NCBI RefSeq assembly: GCF_003574445.1
Contig: NZ_KZ984570.1
Span: 61,289 to 125,288, forward strand
Length of the DNA stretch: 64,000 nt
Direction: 5' to 3'
From: Streptomyces sp. YIM 130001
Lineage (GTDB): Bacteria > Actinomycetota > Actinomycetes > Streptomycetales > Streptomycetaceae
Shown: positions 32,104-41,794 of the stretch, piece by piece
How positions within the stretch are numbered: the stretch's first letter is position 1
Layout of the letters: each line of letters starts with the position of its first letter
Translations under genes and position numbers: made by a program
Notes under the pieces: model-generated
Seen by the model: the letters and a program-made list of their open reading frames with translations, nothing else
What the model was told of the DNA's origin: nothing
The model's database searches: none

Positions 32104-35052
32104 ATGCCTCTGCTGGAGCCCGACCCGGACGCCCTGCGCCCCGCAGCACGCGAGGCGGGTCCCTCACCCGACCGGGTGCCCGACCGGCAGGCCCAGGGCA
32201 CACCCGAGCCGCTGCGCAGCGACCTGGTGGCCCTGCTCGGTGCGGACAAGGTCCTCTCCAAGGTCTCCGACCTGGTGAAGTACGCCTCGGACGCCAGCCC
32301 CTACCGTTTCCTTCCGCAGGTCGTCGTGGTCGCCGAGGACATCGACGACGTCTCCGCCGTCCTGTCGTACGCCCACGGCAAGGGCCGCGAAGTCGTCTTC
32401 CGGGCGGCCGGCACCTCGCTCAACGGGCAGGCGCAGGGCGAGGACATTCTGGTCGACGTACGCAAGCACTGGGCGGGCGTCGAAGTGCTCGGGGACGGCG
32501 GGCAGGCCCGCATCGGCCCCGGCACCACCGTCGTACGGGCGAACACCACGCTGGCGCGGCACGGCCGGGTACTGGGTCCCGACCCGGCCAGCGCGATCGC
32601 CTGCACGCTGGGCGGCGTGGTGGCGAACAACGCCTCGGGCATGACGGCGGGCACCACTCGCAACTCGTACCGCACCCTGTCCTCGCTGACCTTCGTACTG
32701 CCGTCCGGCACGGTCGTCGACACCGCGGAGCCGGACGCCGACGAGCGGCTCGCCCTCGCGGAGCCGGAGCTCTGCGAGCAACTGCTCGCCGTCAAGCGGG
32801 AGATCGAGGCGGATACGGATCTGGTGGCGCGGATCCGGGCCAAGTACGAGATCAAGAACACGAACGGCTATCGGCTCGACGCCTTCCTCGACGGCGCCAC
32901 GCCGGTGGAGATCCTGCGCGGCCTCATGGTGGGCTCGGAGGGGACGTTCGGCTTCATCGCCGAGGTCGTCTTCGACACGCTGCCGCTCGACCGCAAGCTG
33001 ACCACGGCGCTGCTGTTCTTCCCCTCCCTCACCGCCGCCGCGGCCGCGGTGCCGAAGTTCAACGAAGCGGGCGCGCTGGCCGTCGAGCTGATGGACGGCA
33101 ACACGCTGCGCGCCTCGGTGAGCGTGCAGGGCGTACCGGCCGACTGGGCCGAGCTGCCGAGGACCACCACAGCGCTCCTGGTGGAGTTCCGGGCGCCGGA
33201 CGACGAGACTCGGGCGGCCGACGAGGAGGCGGCGGCGCGGGTCCTGGAGGGACTCGATCTGGTGGCGCCGGTACCGTCGGTGACCAATGAGTTCACCCGG
33301 GACGCGGGAACCATCTCCGGCTACTGGAAGGCGCGCAAGGCCTTCGTGACCGCCGTCGGCGGCTCACGTCCCTCGGGGACGACTCTGATCACGGAGGACT
33401 TCGCGGTGCCGCCGTCCAAGCTCGCCGACGCCTGCGCCTCGCTGCTCGAACTGCAGCAGAAGCACGGTTTCGACGCGGCCGTCGCCGGCCACGCGGCTCA
33501 CGGGAATCTGCACTTCCTGCTGGCCTTCGACGCGGGCAAGCCGTCCGACGTCGACCGCTACGCCGCCTTCATGGACGACTTCTGCGCACTGACCGTCGAG
33601 CGCTTCGACGGGTCGCTGAAAGCCGAGCACGCGACAGGCCGGAACATCGCGCCGTTCCTGGAGCTCGAATGGGGCCCGCGCGCCACGGAGTTGATGTGGC
33701 GCATCAAGCAGATCATCGACCCCGACGGCGTACTCGCACCGCGCATCGTCCTGGACCGCGACCCGCGCGCCCATCTGCGCGGCCTGAAGACGATCCCGAA
33801 GGTCGAGGCGATCGCCGACCCGTGCATCGAGTGCGGCTTCTGCGAACCAACCTGCCCCAGCCATGACTTGACCACCTCGCCCCGCCAACGAATCGTGCTG
33901 CGCCGGGAGATGATGCGCCAGCCGAACAGCTCACCCGTCGAGGGCGAGCTGCTCGAGTCGTACGGATACGACGCGGTCGACACCTGCGCGGGCGACTCCA
34001 CGTGCAAGCTGGCCTGTCCCGTGGGCATCGACACCGGCGCGATGATGAAGGACTTCCGGCACGAGCGGCATTCCTCACGCGAGGAGCGGATCGCCGCTCT
34101 GACCGCGAAGAACTTCCGCGTGGTCGAGGCGTCCGCGCGCCTCGCCGTGGCCGCCGCGGACCGGATCAGTGACCGGCTGCTCACCTCGGTGACGCGGGCC
34201 GCCCGCAAGGCGGTCCGTCCCGACCTGATGCCGGAGTGGCTGCCCGAGATCCCGGGCGCCGCTCCCCGCCGGATGCCCAGCACGTCACGGGTCGGCGCGA
34301 AGGCGGTGTACTACCCCGCGTGCGTGAACCGGATCTTCGGCAAGTCCGAGGGCAAGCGCGGCCCTTCGCTGTCGCAGGCGATGGTCGCGGTGTCGGCCCG
34401 AGCCGGAAAGCCGGTCTGGATCCCGGGGGACGTGGCGGGCACCTGCTGCTCCACCATCTGGCACTCGAAGGGGTACGCCGAGGCAAACAAGGTGATGGCG
34501 AACCGGATCGTCGAGGCCGCCTGGGGCTGGACGGCCGGCGGTCGGCTGCCGCTCGTGGTGGACGCCTCGTCCTGCACGCTCGGCATCGCCCACGAGGTGG
34601 TGCCCTATCTCACCGACGAGAACCGGGAGTTGCACGCGGAACTCGAGATCGTCGACTCGCTCGTATGGGCCGCCGACGAGCTGCTGCCGCATCTCACGGT
34701 GCTGCGCAAGATCGGCTCCACGGTGGTGCACCCCACCTGCTCGATGCAACACCTGGGCGACGTGGGGCAGTTGGTCGCGGTGGCCGAGGCATGCGCCGAC
34801 GAGGTCGTGGTGCCGGACGACGCGGAGTGCTGCGGGTTCGCCGGTGACCGCGGGCTCCTGCACAAGGAGCTCACCCGGTCGGCGACGGCGGCCGAGGCCG
34901 ACGAGGTGAACTCCCGCCCGTACGACGCCTATGTCTCGGCCAATCGCATGTGCGAGATCGGCATGGACCATGCGACCGGACGCAGCTATCGCTCGGTCCT
35001 CTTCGAGCTGGAGCGCGCGACCCGGCCCGGGCGGCAGACCACGAGCCGCTGA
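32104..35052 (+). CDS. FAD-binding and (Fe-S)-binding oxidoreductase, D-lactate dehydrogenase-like
   Basis: 982 aa from ATG 32104 with GGAG 6 nt upstream. Domain order: PCMH-type FAD-binding domain (about 60-290, with AAGTSLNGQAQGEDILVD and GGVVANNASGMTAGT), FAD-linked oxidase C-terminal domain (about 290-545), a two-cluster ferredoxin domain (CIECGFCEPTCP near 578 and CAGDSTCKLACP near 636) and two CCG domains (GTCCSTIWH, CCGFAGDRGLLHKE). This fused arrangement is found in actinobacterial quinone-linked D-lactate or glycolate-type dehydrogenases. It would act at the inner face of the membrane. The exact substrate is not fixed by sequence. Confidence 0.88.
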   Translation: MPLLEPDPDALRPAAREAGPSPDRVPDRQAQGTPEPLRSDLVALLGADKVLSKVSDLVKYASDASPYRFLPQVVVVAEDIDDVSAVLSYAHGKGREVVFRAAGTSLNGQAQGEDILVDVRKHWAGVEVLGDGGQARIGPGTTVVRANTTLARHGRVLGPDPASAIACTLGGVVANNASGMTAGTTRNSYRTLSSLTFVLPSGTVVDTAEPDADERLALAEPELCEQLLAVKREIEADTDLVARIRAKYEIKNTNGYRLDAFLDGATPVEILRGLMVGSEGTFGFIAEVVFDTLPLDRKLTTALLFFPSLTAAAAAVPKFNEAGALAVELMDGNTLRASVSVQGVPADWAELPRTTTALLVEFRAPDDETRAADEEAAARVLEGLDLVAPVPSVTNEFTRDAGTISGYWKARKAFVTAVGGSRPSGTTLITEDFAVPPSKLADACASLLELQQKHGFDAAVAGHAAHGNLHFLLAFDAGKPSDVDRYAAFMDDFCALTVERFDGSLKAEHATGRNIAPFLELEWGPRATELMWRIKQIIDPDGVLAPRIVLDRDPRAHLRGLKTIPKVEAIADPCIECGFCEPTCPSHDLTTSPRQRIVLRREMMRQPNSSPVEGELLESYGYDAVDTCAGDSTCKLACPVGIDTGAMMKDFRHERHSSREERIAALTAKNFRVVEASARLAVAAADRISDRLLTSVTRAARKAVRPDLMPEWLPEIPGAAPRRMPSTSRVGAKAVYYPACVNRIFGKSEGKRGPSLSQAMVAVSARAGKPVWIPGDVAGTCCSTIWHSKGYAEANKVMANRIVEAAWGWTAGGRLPLVVDASSCTLGIAHEVVPYLTDENRELHAELEIVDSLVWAADELLPHLTVLRKIGSTVVHPTCSMQHLGDVGQLVAVAEACADEVVVPDDAECCGFAGDRGLLHKELTRSATAAEADEVNSRPYDAYVSANRMCEIGMDHATGRSYRSVLFELERATRPGRQTTSR

Positions 35053-35273
35053 CCGACGGCTTCGCAGGGGCCCGGCGCGCGTTCGATGCCGCCGGGCCGC
35101 TTGCTGCATGTATCTGCGTAAAACCACGCTCGGTATGCTCGTTCACTGCTCGCCGAATGCGCACCTCTGCGAAAAACTCCAACTACCGGTCCCCTCGCGC
35201 CTCTTGCGCACCGTCCGTCGCGCGGCCAAGGTAGCCACCGCAGTGGCACCATCCCGCCAACGACGGAGGTCCG

Positions 35274-36719
35274 ATGCACGACGGTCCAGAGCACCACGAG
35301 AGCGCTTCACCGCAGTCCGACGACTCCGACGGTTTCTCCCGCCGGTCCGTGCTGCGCACGGCCGGTATCGCCGGTGCGGGACTCGGCCTCGGTGCCTTCA
35401 CCGGCGGTACGGCACAGGCCGCGCCCGGGGAGTCCGCCGCCGCGGCAGCTTCGGCAGCGGCGCCGAAGCGGCAGGGCGACACCATGATCGGCGTGCCCTT
35501 CGAGGGGCGCGGCACCGTCCGGGTCGGCATCATCGGTCTGGGCAACCGCGGCGGCAGCATGATCGATCTCTACCTCGCGATACCGGGCGTCCGCGTCGTC
35601 GCCCTGTGCGACCCGGTCAAGGACAAGACGGCCGCTGCCGCGAAGAAGGTCACCGACGCCGGCCAGCCCGCCCCCGCCACGTACACCAAGGGTGAGCACG
35701 ACTACGAGAAGCTGCTGGAACGCCAGGACGTCGACTTCGTCTACGTCGCCACCCCCTGGGAACTCCACTTCCCGATGGCCAAGGCGGCGATGCTGAACGG
35801 CAAGCACGTGGGCGTGGAGTGTCCCATCGCGATGGAACTCCGCGAACTGTGGGAGCTGGTGGACCTCTCGGAGCGCACGCGCAGGCACTGCATGCAGTTG
35901 GAGAACTGCGCCTACGGCAAGAACGAGATGCGCGTCCTGCGGATGGCCCACGCCGGCCTGTTCGGTCAACTGCTGCACGGGGCGGGCGCGTACAACCACG
36001 ATCTGCGCGGCATGATGTTCGACCCGGAGTACTACGAGGGTCCGTGGCGGCGGCTGTGGCACACCCGGCTGCGCGGCGACCTCTACCCCAACCACGGCTT
36101 CGGCCCCGTCGCGAACTACATGGACGTGAACCGCGGTGACCGCGTCACCCACATCTCCAGCTTCGGTACGCCCGCGCTCAGTCTGGCCGAGTACCGCGAG
36201 GCGAACATGCCGCCGGGCGACCCGAGTTGGAAGGAGACCTACATCGGCAGCGACCGGACGATCAGCCTCGTCCAGACCGCGAAGGGGCGCGTCATCCGCC
36301 TCGAGCACGATGTGTCGGCCCCGCATCCGTACAGCCGCATCAACAGTCTCGGCGGCACCAAGGGCGTCTTCGAGGACTATCCCGAGCGGATCTATCTCGA
36401 GCCGGAGCACACCGACTACGAGTGGAAGGACTTCGCCGAGTACGCCGAGTGGGACCACTGGCTGTGGAAGGAGCACTCCGACCCGCCGGGCGGCCACGGT
36501 GGCATGGACTACATCATGATCTTCCGTCTGATGCAGACCATGCAGCTCGGCCTGGTACCCGACTTCGACGTCTACGACGCGGCGACCTGGACCGCTCCGG
36601 TGCCGTTGAGCCACGCCTCGATCAAGGCCAAGGGCGCTCCGCAGGAGATTCCTGACTTCACCCGTGGACTGTGGGAGAAGGAGCGTCCGGGCGTGGACTC
36701 GGAGAAGCCGGAGGACTGA
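35274..36719 (+). CDS. Tat-exported Gfo/Idh/MocA-type glycosidase, GH109-like
   Basis: 481 aa with GGAGG 5 nt before ATG. A twin-arginine signal (SRRSVLRTAGIAGAGLGLGAF, cleavage near TAQAAPG) shows export in folded form with bound cofactor. The NAD-binding motif VRVGIIGLGNRGGSM is near residue 84; VGVECPIAMELRELWELVDLSERT, YNHDLRGMMFDPEYYEG, YPNHGFGPVANYMDVNRGDR and GHGGMDYIM match family GH109 alpha-N-acetylgalactosaminidases, which use NAD-assisted hydrolysis. The protein stands alone and is followed by a strong terminator. An oxidoreductase function cannot be wholly excluded. Confidence 0.85.
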   Translation: MHDGPEHHESASPQSDDSDGFSRRSVLRTAGIAGAGLGLGAFTGGTAQAAPGESAAAAASAAAPKRQGDTMIGVPFEGRGTVRVGIIGLGNRGGSMIDLYLAIPGVRVVALCDPVKDKTAAAAKKVTDAGQPAPATYTKGEHDYEKLLERQDVDFVYVATPWELHFPMAKAAMLNGKHVGVECPIAMELRELWELVDLSERTRRHCMQLENCAYGKNEMRVLRMAHAGLFGQLLHGAGAYNHDLRGMMFDPEYYEGPWRRLWHTRLRGDLYPNHGFGPVANYMDVNRGDRVTHISSFGTPALSLAEYREANMPPGDPSWKETYIGSDRTISLVQTAKGRVIRLEHDVSAPHPYSRINSLGGTKGVFEDYPERIYLEPEHTDYEWKDFAEYAEWDHWLWKEHSDPPGGHGGMDYIMIFRLMQTMQLGLVPDFDVYDAATWTAPVPLSHASIKAKGAPQEIPDFTRGLWEKERPGVDSEKPED

Positions 36720-36734
36720 CCGGTCCGGCCCCGT

Positions 36735-36764
36735 GGGTCCGGCCGCTGCCGTGCGGCCGGACCC
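36735..36764 (+). terminator. Terminator after the GH109-like gene
   Basis: Perfect 12-bp stem GGGTCCGGCCGC/GCGGCCGGACCC with a 6-nt loop, 15 nt after the stop codon, between convergent genes. Confidence 0.75.
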
Positions 36765-36813
36765 GTGGTCATGGCCGTGCGGGGCCCGTGGTCGTGCGCG
36801 GCCCCACCGTCGT

Positions 36814-37587
36814 TCAGGCGCGGGAGAGTTGGGCCTTGTCGCCCATGACCACGACCGGCTTCTGACCGGGGTCGAGCGTGCGCAGCAGGTACTCCATGGC
36901 CGAGCGCGAGAGACTCACACAGCCCGACGTCCCGCTGCCGTGGTCCATGTGCAGCCAGATCGAGCCGCCCTTGGACTGCCCCTGCGGCCGGGTCGGGTCG
37001 TTGGGCGGGGTGCCCTTCACCCGGTTGTAGTCGATGGCGATGACGAGATCGAAGTCGTGCCAGTGCGACTTGGCCCAGTAGCGCGGGGCGGCGAACGACT
37101 CGGAGCGTGTGTAGGGAAGTCCGGAACCGGAGTCGGGGTCGGCGAGCACTCCCCCGGCGTCGGTGAGGGTGAAGACGCCGACAGGACTGCGGTTGTCGCC
37201 CTCGCGGTGGTTCGTGCTCCAGCCCTTCTTGCCGTTGTGGCCCTGCCAGGTGCGGTCGCGGTCCCAGGTCTTGCCGTGCTTGGTGTAGAGCACGACGGTG
37301 GACTTGGCCGAGTCCTCTCCCTTGCCGTACACGGCGACGACCTGGCGGGCCGATGCAGGGATCCGGTCGTGCAGACGGTCGCCGATGCCGGGGATGCTCC
37401 GGAGTTGCGTACTGGGACCGGGGCTCGGCGAGGCCGACTTCGCCGAGGCGCGCGAGGCACCGGAGTCCTTCGAGCCGCCATCCGCCGAGCCCCCGCAGGA
37501 CGTCAGAGCCAGCAGGCAGGCGAGGCCGCCCGCGGTCGCTGTCCAGGTCCTTCGGGCGGTCGAGCCGGAAATGCGCATGCGTCCCAT
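36814..37587 (-). CDS. L,D-transpeptidase-like (YkuD) lipoprotein
   Basis: 257 aa from ATG 37587. The signal peptide ends in LLALTSCGG, a lipobox. The mature part begins with a Ser/Ala-rich linker, then a YkuD-like domain: STVVLYTKHGKTWDRDRTWQGHNGKKG, GDNRSPVGVFTLTDAGG and the catalytic HMDHGSGTSGCVSLS motif with its essential Cys. Such proteins crosslink or modify peptidoglycan; some of this L,D-transpeptidase-like secreted subgroup may have other roles. Convergent with the GH109 gene. Confidence 0.82.
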   Translation of the reverse strand: MGRMRISGSTARRTWTATAGGLACLLALTSCGGSADGGSKDSGASRASAKSASPSPGPSTQLRSIPGIGDRLHDRIPASARQVVAVYGKGEDSAKSTVVLYTKHGKTWDRDRTWQGHNGKKGWSTNHREGDNRSPVGVFTLTDAGGVLADPDSGSGLPYTRSESFAAPRYWAKSHWHDFDLVIAIDYNRVKGTPPNDPTRPQGQSKGGSIWLHMDHGSGTSGCVSLSRSAMEYLLRTLDPGQKPVVVMGDKAQLSRA

Positions 37588-37912
37588 CGTCGCACCCGTT
37601 CCGCGGGAACTCCGCCTGCGGTCGACCGGACGACGGCGGAATGACCGGATCTTTGCCGCGGGACGAAAAACCGTTTGCCAGGCGTGGCTCCGCGGCGGCA
37701 GCCTTGCACGGTTTCCGCTGTGTCCGTCCCGCCTCGTTCGCCCCGGCGCGGTCCGTTTCGCGCGGTCCGCGCAAGCACTGCTCCGTCGGGTCCGCGCGGC
37801 TCGCGCGGCGGCACCGTCCGAGCCCCCGCCCACCCGTCCGTCGGTCCGTCTCATCACCGGGCAGCCGGTTGCTTCCACCGTCCGCACCACCACAGTCAAG
37901 TTCTGGGACGTC
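37588..37912. other. Divergent intergenic region, no gene seen
   Basis: 325 bp between the YkuD-type lipoprotein gene and the heterodimeric ABC exporter operon. The frames that remain open here have no family likeness and no ribosome sites. I see no confident promoter or operator. Confidence 0.5.
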
Positions 37913-39844
37913 ATGCAGATCAGTCACCTTCCGTATCCCGACCCGGGTGTGCCGGACGCACGCTCGGGACCCCGGTTCCTCTTCTGGCTCGGTCGGAATC
38001 AGCTCGGCGGCCAGCTCAAGTCGCTCGCCTGGGGCCTCGTGCACTTCTGCGCGGTGATGGCGCTGCCCTTCGGGGTCGGTCTCTCGGTCCAGGCGGTGGT
38101 GGACCGCTCGGGCGGCGATCTGGCTCTGGCCGGCGGTCTGATCGCGCTGTGCGGCGTGGGCATCGCCCTCGGAGACACGATGCTCCACCGCTCGGCCGTC
38201 ACGAACTGGATCACCGCCTCTGCCCGGGTCCAGCAACTGCTCGCCCGCCGCACGGCACGGCTCGGCTCCACCCTGACCCGTCAGGTGGCGGCCGGCGAGG
38301 TCGTCGCGGTGTCGACCGGGGACGTGGAGAAGATCGGCTGGCTCGTCGAGGCCGTCTCCCGGTTCACGGCCGCCGCGCTGACCGTGATCCTCGTCTGTGT
38401 CGGCCTGACCGTGTACCAACCGGCGCTCGGGATCGTGGTCGCCGTGGGTGTGCCGATCGTGGCACTCGGCGTGATCCCGCTGCTGCCGCGGGCGACCCGG
38501 CTCGCCGACGTCCAGCGCACGAAGGCCGGCCGCGCCACCGAGCTGGCCTCCGACACTGTCGCCGGTCTGCGCGTGCTGCGCGGCATCGGAGGCGAGGAAC
38601 TCTTCCTCAGCCGCTACCGCGACGCCTCGCAGGAGGTGCGCGGCGCGGCGGTGCGCAACGCGCGCATGTGGGCGCTGATCAGCGGCGTACAGATCCTGCT
38701 GCCGGGCCTGCTGCTCGTCGCCGTGGTCTGGCACGGCATCGGCCTCGTCTCCGACGGCCGGATCCCGGTCGGCGAACTGGTCACCGTCTACAGCGCGGTC
38801 ACCCTGCTCACCTACCCCCTGCGGCACTTCGAGGAGATCGCGATGGCGTACTCCTTCTCCCGGCCGTCCGCGCAGCGCGCGGCCCGGGTGCTGAGCCTGC
38901 GCCGGACCTCGCACGAGGGCGGGCACGCAGACGGGGACGGGGACACGTCGACGCCGGTCGAGGTGCCGCCGGCCGGTGACCTGTACGACGCGGCGACGGG
39001 CGTGCTGGCGCCGTCCGGCCGTCTGACCGCGGTGGTCTGCGGTGATCCGGACGAGGCCGGGCGGCTCGCGGACCGGCTGGGCGGACATGCGGCGCTCGAC
39101 GAGTCCGCGCTGGCGCAGCCGTCCGCTCTGCTCGGCGGTGTGGCACTGGACTCCGTGGACCTGGACACGGCGCGCGGGGCCGTTCTCGTCCAGGACAAGG
39201 ACCCGGTACTGCTCTCCGGCACGCTGCGCGAACTGCTCGACGTACCCGCCTCCGGAAAGGTGGCCGCCGAGGACGCCCTCCGGGCGGCCGAATGCGGCGA
39301 CGTCCTCGAAGCGCTGCGCCAGGCCGCGGTCGACGGCGCCGATGCCATGGACGCGCCGATCACCGAGCGCGGTCGCTCGCTGTCCGGCGGGCAGCGCCAG
39401 CGGCTCGCGCTCGCCCGCTCCCTGGTGACCGACCCCGAGGCGCTGGTACTCGACGAACCCACGTCCGCCGTGGACTCGCACACCGAGGCGCGTATCGCCG
39501 AAGGGCTCCGGTCGCTGCGGAACGGGCGGACGACGGTCGTCCTGACCTCGTCGCCGCTGCTGCTCGACCGGGCCGACCGCGTCGTGCTGGTGCACGACGG
39601 GGCGGTCGCCGCGGTCGGCGTGCACCGCGAGTTGATCCGGACCGATCCCCGCTATCGGGCCGTGGTCACCCGGGAGACCGACGACGAACAGGCAGCGGAA
39701 CTGCAGGCGGCGGACGAACCGCCCGTGCAGGCAGAGACGTCGGACAAGCGGTCGTCCGGCACCCGGTCGGGTGCCGAGCGGCCCGACGGCGAACTCAACG
39801 ACTCCGCGTTCCGCGCGGGCTACGACATCGAGGAGACAGCATGA
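37913..39844 (+). CDS. ABC exporter subunit with degenerate Walker A
   Basis: 643 aa with six membrane segments (about 35-310) and a C-terminal ATPase domain. The Walker A position reads CGDPDEAGRLAD, lacking the GxxGxGK(S/T) lysine, and the H-loop reads LTSSPLLLDRAD with Ser instead of His. In contrast the signature LSGGQRQRLALARSLV and Walker B ALVLDEPTSAVD are intact. The partner gene overlaps by ATGA and shows the mirror pattern. The pair should form a heterodimer with a single working ATP site. A charged tail of about 60 residues follows the ATPase domain. The exported compound is unknown. Confidence 0.87.
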   Translation: MQISHLPYPDPGVPDARSGPRFLFWLGRNQLGGQLKSLAWGLVHFCAVMALPFGVGLSVQAVVDRSGGDLALAGGLIALCGVGIALGDTMLHRSAVTNWITASARVQQLLARRTARLGSTLTRQVAAGEVVAVSTGDVEKIGWLVEAVSRFTAAALTVILVCVGLTVYQPALGIVVAVGVPIVALGVIPLLPRATRLADVQRTKAGRATELASDTVAGLRVLRGIGGEELFLSRYRDASQEVRGAAVRNARMWALISGVQILLPGLLLVAVVWHGIGLVSDGRIPVGELVTVYSAVTLLTYPLRHFEEIAMAYSFSRPSAQRAARVLSLRRTSHEGGHADGDGDTSTPVEVPPAGDLYDAATGVLAPSGRLTAVVCGDPDEAGRLADRLGGHAALDESALAQPSALLGGVALDSVDLDTARGAVLVQDKDPVLLSGTLRELLDVPASGKVAAEDALRAAECGDVLEALRQAAVDGADAMDAPITERGRSLSGGQRQRLALARSLVTDPEALVLDEPTSAVDSHTEARIAEGLRSLRNGRTTVVLTSSPLLLDRADRVVLVHDGAVAAVGVHRELIRTDPRYRAVVTRETDDEQAAELQAADEPPVQAETSDKRSSGTRSGAERPDGELNDSAFRAGYDIEETA

Positions 39845-41622
39845 TCGGCGTGGCGCCTCCGGAGTACGACCCGGCGGCCCCCCGGAGCGCCGCCACCCTG
39901 CCCGTCGGCAGCGCGCCCACGGTGCGGGGATACGTGCGCGAACTGCTGCGCCGCCACCGCAGGGCGTTCCTGACTCTCGTCGGCGTGAACATCACCGCGG
40001 TGGTCGCCTCGATGGTCGGCCCCTCCCTGCTCGGCACTCTGGTCGAGCGGGCCGAGGCCGGGGCCGACGATCTGCATCTGGGGCGCACCGTCGCGGTGTT
40101 CGTCGCCGCGCTCGTGGTGCAGGCCGTCTTCGTACGGCTCGTCCGGCTGCGGGGCGCGATGCTGGGCGAGCAGATGCTCGCGGACCTGCGTGAGGACTTC
40201 CTCGTACGCGCCGTCGGTCTGCCGCCGGGGGTGCTCGAGCGGGCCGGGACGGGTGATCTGCTCTCCCGGATCACCACCGACGTGGACCGCCTGGCGAACG
40301 CCATGCGCGAGGCCGTACCGCAGCTGACGATCGGCGTGGTGTGGATCGCGCTGCTCGTCGGCGGCCTCGCGGTGACGGCACCGCCGATCGCGCCCGCCCT
40401 GCTGCTCGCGGTGCCGCTCCTGGTGATCGGCTGCCGCTGGTACTTCAAGCGAGCACCGTCCGCCTACCGCTCGGAGGCCGCCGGCTACGCCGCGGTCGCG
40501 GCGGCCCTCGCCGAGACGGTGGACGCGGGCCGGACCGTGGAGGCACACCGCCTCGGCGACCGGCGCGTGTCGCTGTCCGACCAGCGGGTCGCGGAGTGGA
40601 CGGCCTGGGAGCGGTACACCCTGTGGCTGCGGTCCGTGCTCTTCCCGGTCATCAACCTCACCCACGTCACCGTTCTCGGCTCGGTCCTGATGATCGGCGG
40701 GGTGTTCGTACTGCAGGGCTGGATCGGCATCGGGCAGTTGACCACGAGCGCGCTCATCGCCCAGATGATGGTGGACCCGGTCGGCATGATTCTGCGCTGG
40801 TACGACGAACTCCAGGTAGCTCAGGTGTCGTTGGCCAGGCTGGTGGGGGTGCGGGAGATCGAGCCCGACGCCGGCGACCCGAAGGTGACGCCCGACGGCC
40901 GCGTGGTCGATGCCGACGAGGTCCACTTCGGTTACCGGCCCGGTGTGGACGTACTGCGCGAGGTGTCGCTGCGGGTTCCGCCGGGGACCAGGGTGGCGCT
41001 CGTCGGCCCTTCGGGTGCGGGCAAGTCGACCCTCGGGCGGCTCCTCGCGGGAATCTATCCGCCGCGGACCGGTCTGGTGACACTGGGCCGGGCCGAGCTG
41101 TCCCGGATGCCCGCGGAGCGGGTGCGGGAGCACGTGGCGCTCGTCAATCAGGAGCACCACGTCTTCGTCGGCTCCCTGCGGGACAACGTGCTGCTCGCGC
41201 GGTCCGGCGCCACGGACAGCGAGTTGTGGGCCGCACTCTCCGCGGTGGGAGCGGACACCTGGGCACGAGCGCTCGACGACGGCCTGGACACCGAGGTCGG
41301 CTCGGGCGGGTTCGCGCTCACGCCCGCTCAGGCGCAGCAGATCGCGCTGGCCCGCCTGGTGCTCGCGGATCCGCACACCTTGGTCCTGGACGAGGCGACC
41401 TCACTGCTCGACCCACGAGCGGCACGGCATCTGGAACGCTCGCTCGCCCGCGTCCTTGACGGCCGCACGGTGATCGCCATCGCACACCGCCTGCACACCG
41501 CGCACGACGCCGACGTCATCGCGGTGGTGGAGCTCGGCCGGATCACCGAGCTCGGCAGCCACGACGAACTGGTCGCGGCGAACGGCGCCTACGCGGCGCT
41601 GTGGCGCTCCTGGCACGGCTGA
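39841..41622 (+). CDS. ABC exporter partner subunit with degenerate signature motif
   Basis: 593 aa. Six membrane segments, then an ATPase domain with intact Walker A GPSGAGKSTLGRLLAG near 390, Q-loop ALVNQEHHVFVGSLRDNV, Walker B TLVLDEATSLLD and H-loop AIAHRLHTAHDAD. The signature motif, however, reads LTPAQAQQIALA instead of LSGGQ. Together with the previous subunit, which has the intact signature but no Walker A, one composite ATP site is fully canonical and the other is lost on both sides. The start overlaps the upstream stop by ATGA. Confidence 0.9.
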   Translation: MIGVAPPEYDPAAPRSAATLPVGSAPTVRGYVRELLRRHRRAFLTLVGVNITAVVASMVGPSLLGTLVERAEAGADDLHLGRTVAVFVAALVVQAVFVRLVRLRGAMLGEQMLADLREDFLVRAVGLPPGVLERAGTGDLLSRITTDVDRLANAMREAVPQLTIGVVWIALLVGGLAVTAPPIAPALLLAVPLLVIGCRWYFKRAPSAYRSEAAGYAAVAAALAETVDAGRTVEAHRLGDRRVSLSDQRVAEWTAWERYTLWLRSVLFPVINLTHVTVLGSVLMIGGVFVLQGWIGIGQLTTSALIAQMMVDPVGMILRWYDELQVAQVSLARLVGVREIEPDAGDPKVTPDGRVVDADEVHFGYRPGVDVLREVSLRVPPGTRVALVGPSGAGKSTLGRLLAGIYPPRTGLVTLGRAELSRMPAERVREHVALVNQEHHVFVGSLRDNVLLARSGATDSELWAALSAVGADTWARALDDGLDTEVGSGGFALTPAQAQQIALARLVLADPHTLVLDEATSLLDPRAARHLERSLARVLDGRTVIAIAHRLHTAHDADVIAVVELGRITELGSHDELVAANGAYAALWRSWHG

Positions 41623-41632
41623 GCGGACGCCT

Positions 41633-41664
41633 CCGGCTGCGGCACCTCGGTGTGCCGCAGCCGG
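41633..41664 (+). terminator. Terminator of the ABC exporter operon
   Basis: Perfect 13-bp stem CCGGCTGCGGCAC/GTGCCGCAGCCGG with a 6-nt loop, 11 nt after the stop codon. Confidence 0.75.
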
Positions 41665-41794
41665 ACGAAGCCGGGACGACGGCTGAGGGAGCGCGGGGTC
41701 CGGTCCGGACGGCGAGCGGCTCCGGGAGCCCGCCCGCGGTCGTCGTACGCACTCCCGGGCCGCCGGGCGTTCCGACGGGCGTTCAGACGGGGGT

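Noticed and set aside
35100..35270. Open frame beginning MYLRKTTLGML upstream of the GH109-like gene
   Set aside because: Third-position GC is too low for a native gene and no ribosome site precedes it. The stretch more likely holds the promoter of the GH109-like gene.
37588..37912. Long open frames extending the L,D-transpeptidase and ABC genes backwards
   Set aside because: These extensions lack homology-like features and run through the shared divergent region. The proper starts have a signal peptide or typical N-terminus.
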